DNA of 64,000 bases from Pachyseris speciosa. Lineage: Eukaryota; Cnidaria; Anthozoa; Scleractinia; Pachyseridae. Location: contig JAEMWC010001412.1 in the NCBI GenBank assembly GCA_016490735.1, positions 62,001 to 126,000 of the forward strand. Reading direction: 5' to 3'. The notes beneath the pieces are model-generated. The model saw only the letters and a list, made by a program, of their open reading frames with translations, did no database searches and was not told where the DNA came from. The position numbers and the translations under genes are program-made. Positions 36,024 to 46,584 of this stretch are shown here, in pieces (positions within the stretch are counted from its first letter, which is position 1; each line of letters starts with the position of its first letter).

Positions 36024-39000
36024 CTAACAAAAACAATGAAACTACTCATCAGGACGAACCTAAAATGTATTTAAGTTATTTATATGTTTTATGCAGGTTT
36101 TGTATAAGCATCCATGTTAAAGCTGTATTTCACAAGTCAATTGCAAAATTCTAACCCCCTGAGGACAGGTTTTATTCTAGGAATTGGCCAGTGAGGACCA
36201 CAGATATTATAAAGTTCTCAAAGCAAAAAGGAGAACTGTGTCTTACTAACAGTGATACTTGCAATATTATTGACACTACATAAATAATGAAGACATAACA
36301 CAATCATTTCAAAACGCAGCGTTTTCTCTCTTCAGTGGTCTTTGGAATGAGCTATGCAAGCTCTTGGGAGCAGCCACCTGTGGCTGATAATGCAACTGTT
36401 CACTTATGAACATCAGTCCCATACATGTAAGTGTCCAGCCCCAGTTCGACATGTTTTCTGCTTCTTGATAGTGTCCCATTAGAAAAGCTTTGACTTTACT
36501 TAGAAATCAAGACCTCAGAGGCACCAGACCACATACTGGATTGCAAAATATCCCCAAAATATCAGTATAGTGTACAGCTGTACTTACAAATCCTGAATTC
36601 AGAAGTTTCAATTCATTGGCCTGTATATGCTCCAACCTTTTTGTTTCATATTCAGATAATTCCTAAACCCAAAGAAAAGGGTTAAATTAAGGCTTGTGTT
36701 TACCATTAGTTAAATTATTTTTGTAAGTGAGTACAGTCAAACCTCGATTATCTGGACTCGTAGGGACTGAGCTGAATAGTCCGCATTATCGAAAATATGA
36801 ATATTAATGAGCCAAAACTAAATCAAAGCTCAGTGAAATGCATTGCAGTAATACGGTGCGCGTGAGCTCAAAACGCGTATAGATTTGTGACTTGAAGCGA
36901 AATAGATTCAGTTTGAACAGAGTTTCAATACTTAATTAGAAAGGTAAAAGGTTTACTGTGGATCTTAAATATGGCTAATTGATATTCATCAAAAAATGGG
37001 ACCAGCTAAGTAAGTCCGGATAATCGCGGTCCAGGTAATCGAGGTTTGACTGTAATCCTTAAAATGTATGCAACCAAAGCAGTTGAAAAAGAACCTACAC
37101 ACCAAGTCATTTACATGTACCATTTTTAACCACTAGTTTATTTAACGGTTGGGGTCACTGAAGTTCGCCTATTTCATACACAATACAAGCATAGAATTTG
37201 TCCCACATTGTTCAGATTCTCACATTATTCATGACGCACAACAGATTTGATTCTGTACTATGGACAATGTACCGCTCATCAAGCAAGATTAAAATGTTCA
37301 TCCAACTCTCTAAGTGGTCAGACTGGCTTATAGTGTAACTGTTATTGACACGCACCTTTTTTTACCTTGACAGTAGCTTTACATGTAAATTAAGATGACA
37401 GCTCCAGACGATTTCATACAGATGGAACATGTAACTAGATCTAAACAGGCATTTCTTTTCATTTTAGCAGTTGTCACTTCTGCATTTCCATACGGATCTT
37501 GAAGGATTAAGCAATTACAGCTTACAATGTATCATAAACGTTACACACATGCCAAGTTGCACCTATGTACAGTTTTACCTTTGAAGATTGATTTCTTTCA
37601 TCCCCATCATCCAAAATTTCTGAATTATTTGAGGAGTGCCCTTATAGGCAAGATTTTTAATCTGTGCACAAGGTACCATGATTTGCATTTTGGAAACTCT
37701 GAGTGCCACAGTGAAAGGGATGGTCAAGTAAACTGTTCATGTAACATTTAAACATTAAGATTTTTACAGGCTGGTTTTCACTAGCAACAGAATTGAGTTG
37801 GAGTCAGCATTGTAAACCTTACAGTGATTATGTCGCTTACTAGTGAAAACTAGATTTTCAAAGACGGAAGCAGGACAGGAAGAAACAAACCAATCACAGT
37901 GAGTGAGAAGGAGCACTTTGATAGGTTCATTCTGACACTTCTGCTTATGGCTCTGACAATCTACATTGCGGGTTGAATGTGTTGGGACAGTCAACATGAT
38001 ACAAGCAAAATTCACTCCAATTACCCCCCCCCCCCCCCCCCCCATCAAACAATGTTGAGCTGGGAGCATAGGAGAGACATTAACCAAGCAAAAGAAGTGT
38101 CAATGTTTGCTGAGAGCTTTTCAACATTGCCTAGGGGAGGTGGTGGGGGGGAGGGAGTTAGGGTGGGTCTATGGTCATAATAATGATGCCAGGAGCCATT
38201 GTAGTTTATGCATCATACCATAGTAAGAGGAATCAAGAAAAAGGAAACATGCTGATCCTTCCAACTCTGCTTCTGCTCACCTTATAACTCTGCTCATGAT
38301 TCTGCTGGCAACTGTGACTCAGATTCCCTCACTAGTGATAACCAGCCTAAGGTAAGATAAGATAAGATAAGATAAGATAAGATAAGATAACTTTAATTTA
38401 ACACGGTAGAATTCATCAGTAAAAATTTTACAAAATCCTCTGCCTAATTACAACTTTGTCTAGGAATTAATTACTAAAAATAAACTGCTTTACATGAATG
38501 CCGTGTCTGAGAAAAGAGTACAATTGCTAAGTTTATACAGAAAAGCGTCAAGGGACTCTGCTTGCCGTACATCAAGGTTTTAGCCAGAAGGAGTTGGAGA
38601 CCAAATTCCCTTAAAATTCTAAATACTTTTATGTGGAGACATGTTTCCTGGACATCCACTTTTCTATGCCTGACTAAAAGCTTGGCTATCCCCATGGGTC
38701 TGGATATTTGTCCATTCATACATGTAACAATGACATATCACTGGGGTCATATGCGAGTATAGCAGTTTTAACCATATGTGCTCCCCTTAAAGGCTTTGAT
38801 AAAACAGCCCCAAACATAATGTAAGAGTAACACAGAAATGATTTTTTAAGTTTATTAATGCCGCTTAATGTCCACTTTTTTATTATTCTGTGGAAAACAT
38901 TTTCTTGTACTAATTTCTAGAAATTATGTATTAATTTCTAGAAATTAGTACATGTATATATTAGTGGTTTTCTGACATTGTTTTTTAAATGGGCTCTACA

Positions 39001-39961
39001 AATAATTCCAGCATACTATAAGCTATGTAAGCACAGTGAATTGTTTTTGTCAGCCTTCATGTACACTGTAGTGAGATACTATAGTTTTGTGCAGAACAAA
39101 GACACTTGCCAAACAAGCTACAAAACCTATCCTTGATAACACATGTAGCTTCAGACACCTGTCAAATAGTCAAGGCTCTATATCCATACACAACAGGGGA
39201 AGATTACCATGTGAATTTAAAAGGTAAAAATTAAAGCACATATTTCTGCCACCAATTGCATGACACACAATAGCTATTAAACCATGTGTACTGAGTGATT
39301 ATCATTTATTTGTTTAAAGGATAACCTTAATAGTTCAAACTATATGTACCTTGTTCCATTTTCTTTATTGCTGTTGAAGATGCTATGCAATCAATGGTAG
39401 GTCAAGGTTGCTTACCATGTCAACGTTGTTCGCAAAGAGAGCTTTAGGCCATCAACTATCTGAAACTAAAACAAACAACTGTACTGAAATAATCTGTACA
39501 ATAATGTTCTCTGGGCAAGAGAATACTTGCCATTATTTTATAGCCCTTGATTACAGTCATTATACTACACGTATACAGTCAAACCTGTATTATACAGTCT
39601 GACACCCTTGGGGATTCTCTAGTGTCCATTTAGGGCCTGTTTATATGAGGTTTTTCAGCCTGCTCTACAGCCCGCTTTACTGCACTGGCTCGGCTCATGC
39701 TGATGCATGCTGATGCATGGTTTTGAAGTACAACATGTCATGATTACTGATATGTAGTATATCTGAGCATACACTATTGGTTTTAGAGATATATGTAATA
39801 GTTCATCAGAGTCATTTTTTTGAGGGGAGGAGGGGACAAACAAAACAAATTTGGAATAGAAAAAAGGAACCGCAGACCGGTTAGCTCAGTGGTAGAGCAC
39901 CAGACTACCATGCGGGAGGTCACGGGTTCTAACCCCGGCCAAACCAAGACTCAGGGTCTTA

Positions 39962-39995
<34 letters not shown>

Positions 39996-42453
39996 AACAC
40001 CTGCAAATGGTTAGACTTTCTAGTCTTCTCGGATAAGGACGATAAACCGTAGGCCCCGTCTCACGGTACTTTCACTTAATCTGATTCTGTGGGACATAAA
40101 AGAACCACTAGGGATGTAACAAAACTCTGGCTGTGACCACCCCTAGTGTCTGTCCTAGATATCTACATTATGGGGGCACTCATTAGTTACTTCATTAATT
40201 GTAAACTGCTCTAGCAGTCTGGTCAAGTCCCCCGGCCAGTGATGTAAACTATCCCTGAAAAGCCCCGACGGGGAGAGGATATCTATGTATGTATGTATGT
40301 ATGTAGGAAACCATAATACACAAGGCTTCAAATCGGTCATGATAAAACGCAGACTGCAGACCATGCAGACTGTGCAGACCATGCAGAGTGAGAAATTTTT
40401 TTACTGTTTTACAAAAAAAATCCGATTTACATTTGATTGAGGTGTTTATACTTTTTTCTTACTCTTTTGGCGACATTGGAACAGTTTCCATTTTATGGAC
40501 ACCTCATGAGGTTATTTCGAGCTATTAATAATTTTGAGGAAAAGAAAACACAAAAAGCTGAGATTAACTTTTGGCCTCTCACGTGAAAACATTCTTTGCA
40601 GTTGTCGGAAACTGGGGCTCACCAATTGCATGACAATGAGCTGTCAAGTCAATCAATTCTAAGTGACTGATTTTGTGGTGACAAGTTGAATGTCAAGTGT
40701 AATCGAAGACTTTTTGTGATTTGACGGCTGTGTATTTTAACAATCGAGCAAGCTTGAATTGAGATGAGTTGTGTTGTAACCTGTTAGTCGTCGAACCTGT
40801 GAGACAATTAAACCAAGTTCAGTAGCGAACCTGTGAATTCAACCCTTTGTGATTTATTTTATGGGATACCGTAAACCAAGCGTTTCCCACACGGTATCCA
40901 TTCGGCATTTGCACAGCTGAACGGCCAGCAAGTGAACGGATAAGAAACAGCAGCTAGACAAGCAGTTCGAAACAGATCGGTTGAAAGGCTGAACAGATGC
41001 AATCTTTTATCGAATGCCTAGGATCGAACCGCTAAATGGCAGAAGTAACATTCGCTTGAAATGTAAAAGAAATTATGACGCTGTTCCTTCACACGCGTCA
41101 CTTCACCATATCCATCAGATCGAGTCAGACAGCTTTGATTTGCAATCTGTGATTGGAGCCCCTGGAAACTTTTGACAAAAATAAAGCTGCATTCATGAAA
41201 CCGTTTCAAGTGTTGGAAATAATTATTTATAAGGAAAATAATGCAATCTAATAACAATTTTGAGTAGCACCACCACGTCTAGCCGTAAGTAAACACAGGT
41301 TTAGATTGAGAAATATTCTTTGCTTAAAAGATATGGAAATCCTTGCCATGACTGTGCGGATCTAGTTTGTCCTGTGAGAAATTTACAGTGCATTCTCAAA
41401 GGCTAAAATTATGCCACGACCCAGTCAAAAAAATGGAAGCTGTTGCAATGTCACCCAAAGAGTAAGAAAAAAGCATAAACACCTAAATCAAATGCAAATC
41501 AGACTTAAAATAAGCAATCAAAAAATTTATTAGTCTGCATGGTCTGCACAGTCTGCATGGTCTGCAGTCTGCGTTTTATCATGACCGGCTTCAAATTCAC
41601 CCAGTCAAGTGAATTCTGAATCTGTGCAAAACATCATTACCTTATGATGCGAGCAGGTATATCACAGTTCAGCCAGACATGCAGGAGGATGGTTTATTCA
41701 AGTTATTTAGAAATCCAGCTTCTGAGAATACTTGTAAGTGAATTTTGAATGAAATGTTACTATAGGAGATTGAAATTGTTATACATGTAAGGCAAAATTA
41801 ATAAAGTCCTATAGTAAAATGACAATCTTATAATTGCATTATTCTCATGAATGTTTACAAAAAATCATGTTCAAGATTGCTTTTGCATGACATGTCAAAA
41901 CCAATAGCCAAGGTACGTACATCAATACCAACAGGAAATAAGTATGTTGTGTGTATTCGCACGATGAAATGCACCTTTGGATGAGATTTGCTTTCTACTT
42001 GAATTTTTTTGTAAAAATCAAAACTCCCCATAAATACCACATCTGTACTTAGTCTATTCTCATCCATAACAAAAAAAACATGTAGAGCTATTTCACATTA
42101 ATTTTAGTCAAGTGGTTCCTCAAAATCACACAGGGATACTGTAGGTTTTTTCAAGCAAGAAAGGTTTAAAATACACTCAGAGAAATAGCACTTCAGTGTT
42201 TCAACATTGATCCTTTTCAACAAAACCACATCTTTTGGAGCCATAGCCCCTAAAATATTATTTTGCATAATAAGTAACTATAAGCTTCAGTTCAGTATTA
42301 CAGCTGCTCTTTTGTGTTTACAAAGTTTTTTCCTTGGATTGTTCACCCTGATTGTGTTTTACACTGTAATTGATTCAATTCTTTAAACACAAGAGTTAAG
42401 CCAAACTTTAGTTTATGAATTGAATGAAAGACTTACTAAGAATTTGGTTTATT

Positions 42454-42488
<35 letters not shown>

Positions 42489-42625
42489 GGATTCGATTAG
42501 CTGACGTTTCGAGTGTTAGCCCTTCGTCAGAGCGAATAATCACTCAGCACGACGAAGCGCTAACGACGAAGGGCTAACTATGAAGGGATAATGCTCAAAA
42601 AGTCAGCTAATCGAATCCCTGTACA

Positions 42626-42668
<43 letters not shown>

Positions 42669-42681
42669 TGTGTTTCACTCC

Positions 42682-42725
<44 letters not shown>

Positions 42726-43835
42726 CATTACTAAGAATTCATTTTGCTAAATTTGATTGTAAGTTACACAACCCGCCTTGATTAGCTTTGCTACATGCAG
42801 GTTGTGTATTTTTCTAAATTGTATATCATAAATTATTATGAATAAAAAGAAGTGAAAATGAAGTGAAGTGAAGTGGGCTTCTTTCTGGACTAGTGTTGAA
42901 AATTTTCAGTTACATGTACACTGTGTTTTTTAGCAGCAACAGCATTTCCTTGCTAAGGCATTGACCATAACATATTATTCACTAGAAAATATACTGTACC
43001 CTATTCTTAACAACCAAGACTGGTGTCAGGTCCTCAAACCATTTGCTTTCAAGAATCCTTCTGCTGTATCTAATTCAACCTGCCAAAATAAATTGCATTG
43101 ATTTAATGAGTATCCACAATCATCACACTTTCTAGACTTTTGGGATGGTTACTTGAGAAACTTTATGGTATTTCATCAAGAAAGGAGATGAGACCGTTGT
43201 GTGTATGGCCTGTACTGAAACCCATCTGTCGATTTTAATCCATTTCTTCAGTCTATCACTAAATGTTCACTGGTGCACTGCAGACCTATACACTTTAAAT
43301 GGCAATTAAGTTTATTAATTGAAGCTTAATTAACCTTGTGTATGCAAGTGAAAACACATGCTTTGAAGTCAATATGGCTTTTTGCAGTGACACCGGTCCT
43401 CGATATTGAATATAAATAATATCTTCATGATTCTTCAATTGATACCTGCGAAAAATGCAGCACGTTTAAAGCTGATCATTTTGAGACAGATGCTTTATAT
43501 TTATTTACGACGAGCGGTACGGGTGTTGCAATTATGTCTGCACCAATTCGTGGGACTTGCGAATAAAATAAAGCTTCATGTATTGATATAATCGATCTTG
43601 ATAGAAACCCTTTTGTATTCAATAATTTTTCACTTTGAATCCGGACGAATGTAAACACTCTTTACCCTTCAAAATGATCGCCATTTCAGGTAGAATACAT
43701 TTAAAGTATCGAGTGTTCGATCGTCCGTTGTGAAAGAGGAGCCGGTTCCAAAATTTTAAAACACAAGAAAATACAAAAAAAAGATTAACTTACCTCAGGA
43801 ATAATCGAACAATCTTTCGCTTGCAGTTGAGCCAT
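35793..43835 (-). CDS. Small three-exon minus-strand gene of unknown function
   Basis: Exons 43835-43794, 36662-36588 and 36023-35793 join in phase 0 to a protein of about 115 residues. The N-terminus is MAQLQAKDCSIIPE. It is followed by ELSEYETKRLEHIQANELKL, a motif of the YExxRLENIxxNxxxL type seen at the N-termini of some chromatin-associated proteins such as WDR76 relatives (from memory). The C-terminal exon has a helical region (ANIQKLKSACMQFC, then RKEDLLQSLGQVLENK) that loosely recalls a SAP-like fold. Additional exons in the long intron (36663-43793) are possible. The gene sits inside the candidate 11.7-kb element, so it may be cargo, part of the element's own gene, or a host gene between two unrelated arrays. 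The function is unknown. Confidence 0.5.
36588..36662 (-). CDS. Second exon of the minus-strand gene
   Basis: There are 25 codons between acceptor tttgggtttag and donor gtaagt, in phase 0 on both sides. It encodes the YETKRLEHIQANE motif. Confidence 0.6.
36734..37052. mobile_element. pogo/Tigger-like MITE, 319 bp
   Basis: Inverted ends CAGTCAAACCTCGATTATCT and CAGTCAAACCTCGATTACCT are flanked by TA on each side (36732-36733 and 37053-37054). The CAGTCAAACCTCGATTATC terminus is typical of pogo-type elements. No transposase is present. Confidence 0.75.
37768..38349. mobile_element. TIR element, about 580 bp, related to 6949-7185
   Basis: Inverted ends are AGGCTGGTTTTCACTAGCAA and AGGCTGGTTATCACTAGTGA. 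The interior holds a C-run (38024-38043) and several GACTC/CTCC words in both orientations. Open frames across the C-run are not genes. Confidence 0.6.
38353..38560 (-). mobile_element. LINE 3' terminus with (AAGAT)n tail
   Basis: The (AAGAT)n tract at 38353-38390, then TTTAATTTAACACGG and ATGAATGCCGTGT, match the 3' end of the LINE at 49025-49560 (TTTATTTTAACACGG, ATGAATGCTGTGT). Only the UTR and the last codons survive. Confidence 0.65.
38912..38951. repeat. Short palindrome
   Basis: TACTAATTTCTAGAAATTA is followed by its own inverse, forming a 40-base hairpin. Confidence 0.6.
39875..40305 (+). repeat. tRNA-derived SINE, family B, with (TATG)n tail
   Basis: The tRNA-like head (GACCGGTTAGCTCAGTGG, GGTTCTAACCCC) is followed by the body shared with 30360-30668 and a second part ending in (TATG)n at 40283-40305. 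The acceptor and anticodon stems are mismatched, so it is not a tRNA gene. Confidence 0.8.
40334..41587. mobile_element. Mutator-like foldback element, 1254 bp, perfect 9-bp target duplication
   Basis: GCTTCAAAT flanks both ends (40325-40333 and 41588-41596). Inverted arms of about 190 bp begin CGGTCATGATAAAACGCAGA and include CTGCAGACCATGCAGACTGT. The centre (about 40530-41390) has no recognisable transposase. The 9-bp duplication and long inverted repeats indicate a MULE. Confidence 0.85.
42441..42667. mobile_element. Hairpin MITE, 227 bp
   Basis: Inverted arms (about 62 bp) run from AATTTGGTTTAT through GAGTTGATAATGTAAATTGA to ATTCGATTAGCTGAC. The loop has GAAGGGCTAAC words in both orientations. 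Confidence 0.75.
43794..43835 (-). CDS. First exon of the minus-strand gene
   Basis: ATG and 13 further codons run to CCTGAG before gtaagt. The upstream region (43850-44000) is richer in C+G than its surroundings, as expected for a promoter. Confidence 0.5.
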
Positions 43836-44559
43836 ACTTTCCTAGTGGAAGACGTAACTTATTTTGAACCCAACGGCGTTAAAAAAAGCGCCAGTAACGG
43901 CGCCAAAATTATAGTGGCGCGGTTACCGAGTTAAGTGAGCCCACACTGTCGCTGGCAGCGTTTGACTATTGAGCTTTGACAGATACTACGTATATGGTAT
44001 AATCAAAAATCGAGCCACAGCCCGAACGTCCAGCCCGACTCATTTTTGAAGTGTTTTTTGGAATTTGCTTACTTATTTGACAGCCATTCTTCCGATTTGC
44101 CGCTTCATTTACATGTTTGCAGTCGATTACCAAGGTATCAAGATCCTTTTGTCCCCTTATAATCGGCTTACCTTATAAATGACACCAAAAAAGAATGTAT
44201 GCATTGTTCCAGTTAACTGAAGTTAAGGCCAATATTGAACTCCTTTTTCCCGGGTTCAATTACTTTAAAGGGGAGAAGAAACAAATGCTTCGATTTCAAG
44301 TTATTGAAAAGTTTTCATTCAACAGCCCACCCGGGCCTTTCTCACGTGAATGGTAACTTGAGGATTCTTCCTGCCCTGGCGAAACAACTAACTTGTAAAC
44401 ATCACGTTACACTAAAAAGTCATGCTTACCAGAAAATGACCCTGTTAATAACTTTTACGGGAACATTTACCCTATTTTCAGGAAACAACATTTCCATGTT
44501 ATTTACATCTGATGTTCTTCAAATTATACTTCCAGAAATGACTTTTAATCATTATTTAC

Positions 44560-44895
44560 AGTAAATTTACATGTTCCCCTAAAACATGAAAGTTTCATGT
44601 AAATTCAGTTTACAGGATTGTATCCATTTACATGTTATTTACAGGATAGTTTGAAACCATTTACATGAGTGAGATACTGTAAATCTACTTGAAATAATTT
44701 ACATGTTATTTACAGGTTCGTCAATTTATACTACAAGAACATGGTCCTGTAAATAACTATTTACAGTACATTTACATGATCCACTCTAACATGTAAATAT
44801 CTTGTAAATTTTAATTTACAAAACCTTAACATGTAAATTATAATTTACAAAACATGTAAATCCAGATTTACACTTTGGAAATTGGATTTACATGC
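44560..44895. repeat. Degenerate array of the CATGTAAAT/CCTGTAAAT unit, inverted
   Basis: Repeated TTTACATGTTATTTACAGG-type words are the reverse complement of the unit at 33540-34680, with irregular spacing. This is the right-hand subterminal array of the candidate large element. Confidence 0.7.
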
Positions 44896-44998
44896 GCCTG
44901 TAAATTTTCAACTTTTCCAATGATGTGCATTGAAACTATTTGCGGTTGTGTATGGCCACGGATGATGAGGAGGAAATGGATTGCAAGTAGTATTTTAT

Positions 44999-45042
44999 GG
45001 TGATTTTTCCGGGACACGTCATCGTGTCCCGGAAAAATCACC
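44999..45042. repeat. Perfect 20-bp-arm hairpin
   Basis: GGTGATTTTTCCGGGACACG and its exact inverse are separated by four bases (TCAT). It may be a later insertion within the right terminus of the large element. Confidence 0.8.
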
Positions 45043-45220
45043 ACTACTACTTCCTTTTCCGTCCAAGAAACAAATAGAAATCTACTTCGTGATAGACGGG
45101 CCGATTGCATTATAAAAAAAAACTCTTCCTTACAATTTGAACAACTTATGACATGAATGGCTGTGACATTACCCCTTTAAAGCATGCCGCTTAAAGGGTG
45201 CTTTAAACACGAAGACGCGC

Positions 45221-45230
45221 TATAAAAGGA
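45221..45230 (+). promoter_or_regulatory. Canonical TATA box
   Basis: TATAAAAGGA lies in a locally GC-rich setting (GACGCGC before, GCTCCGCCCCC after). A good start context would lie about 30 bases downstream. The open segment at 45280-45525 follows. Gene 2 begins 1.36 kb further on and may be unrelated. Confidence 0.4.
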
Positions 45231-45279
45231 AAAGCTCCGCCCCCAGTTTCGTTAGTATTTTAGTTTTACTGTCACCATT

Positions 45280-45525
45280 GTGCGATGGCGTAAGCAAACC
45301 ATTTCGAATTTCAAAATTAGTGCCATAAATCGAAACACTCAAACATTGGCACGGCAACTTCAGAACATGAAAACCTCCACATATTCTTCCATGGAGATAA
45401 AAGTCACTGAGGAACTCGAAAACAAGAAAGACACAAAATACCACAAACTTGCTGCTCAGAAGCGGTATTTTACTGCACAAATTTCCACGGAGTTCTGTAT
45501 GGGTCGACGGTTGATTGACAAATGA
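45280..45525 (+). CDS. Small open frame after the TATA box, unknown
   Basis: The frame is open for 81 codons. The first in-frame ATG is at about 45367, giving a 52-residue lysine-rich peptide (MKTSTYSSMEIKVTEELENK...) ending with TGA. The composition is protein-like but I recognise no family. Confidence 0.25.
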   Translation: MRWRKQTISNFKISAINRNTQTLARQLQNMKTSTYSSMEIKVTEELENKKDTKYHKLAAQKRYFTAQISTEFCMGRRLIDK

Positions 45526-45671
45526 TCCGAACGTACCTTAGGTACCGCTCCGTATATAGTGCGTCTTCGAGTTTAAATGAGCAGTGCAAACACTTCAAAA
45601 ATCGAAGTTAGTCGACTTTTGATACCAGATTTGGTGTTAATCGGAATAAACGTCTTGACTAGTCAATCATT

Positions 45672-45801
45672 ACCTCTCACTAACCGAGTTCGAGGTCCGT
45701 ACTGTAAGTTACGGACCGAGTTTTTTTCCCATTGATTTATGACCCAAGCGCGAAGTGTGCGGACCATAAATTAATGGAAAAAAAACTCGGTTAGTGAGGT
45801 T
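45672..45801. mobile_element. Short TIR element, about 130 bp
   Basis: The ends ACCTCTCACTAACCGAGTT and ACCTCACTAACCGAGTTTTT (opposite strand) are inverted, with a second inner inverted pair around GGTCCG/CGGACC. Confidence 0.6.
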
Positions 45802-46584
45802 AATCCGGCGCGCGGGAAGAAAGCTAGTTGAAGTCAAGCGGGCTGTACTGTAGAATACGGCCCGCATGACCAATCACAGCGTTCATACTAAGTGAGTGAT
45901 ATAATAAATCTCATTACCCAACAAAGACTATCCTAACAGTTATTAACTGTCTAATTGTCTTCATCATGAGGGCAAGGATAATGCTCTTTATTATTGTTGC
46001 CACAATGATGGATATTGAACCGCTTCTCCTTATAAAATTTGCTAGTTCTTATTAAAGATAGCCAACTAGCCCAAAATTTAATGTCTTATCCACGTTGGAC
46101 GGCCCACACCTGCCACATGGATGGTGGAATAAACCTCGTAATAAAACATTTATCAGGTGTGTAAACCCACCTTGTACTATATATTGTTTTCAGTAGACTT
46201 GCAATTTAAGAATTTCTTCACAAAGTGTAAAACTTAGCCAGAATGAAGGAAAATAAAACGCCAAGTCATTAAGGGTTAAATGCATTCGAAATCCTGATCG
46301 AGTAGTCTATTCGAGATGGTGTACTCCAAAACTCGAGATGTAAATAGCGATTCTGATTCATGAAAGTTGAGTCATTATTATGTCGAAAACAGTCGGTATT
46401 GATTCACAATTCCGCTGAAGGTTTTTGTGGCTCAGACCACAACAACGTACCGGACGGACGAAAGACGTTGTGGTACACCACATTGGGGGTTGTAAAAATA
46501 AATACTTTTTGCAAAGTAATCTTACGGTGCATTCAAGCGCAACTTCTCGAATGTTGAAGACTAAGCTTTCCAGAACATAACGGC

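Larger units (their letters stand above)
33447..45175. mobile_element. Candidate 11.7-kb DNA transposon with inverted subterminal arrays
   Basis: TTTAAA flanks both ends (33441-33446 and 45176-45181). The ends GGGACACTGTCGC and GGGGTAATGTCAC (opposite strand) are similar. Further in, both have a T-run (AAAAGTTTTTTTTATG and AGAGTTTTTTTTATAATG). Next comes GGAAAAATTGAAAATTT on the left and GGAAAAGTTGAAAATTT on the right. Then an array of CCTGTAAAT...CATGTAAAT units follows in inverted orientation (33540-34680 and 44560-44895). A small minus-strand gene lies inside. LINE, SINE, MULE and MITE insertions within it show it is old. No transposase was recognised. Confidence 0.45.

Noticed and set aside
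39400..39450. Extra minus-strand exon (44 nt between gtttcag and gtaagc)
   Set aside because: The splice signals are good, but its length would break the phase-0 chain of the minus-strand gene and no partner exon restores it.
39875..39948. tRNA gene
   Set aside because: The acceptor and anticodon stems are mismatched and the sequence is the head of a SINE shared with 30360-30668. The Gly-like head at 59279-59344 was rejected for the same reason.
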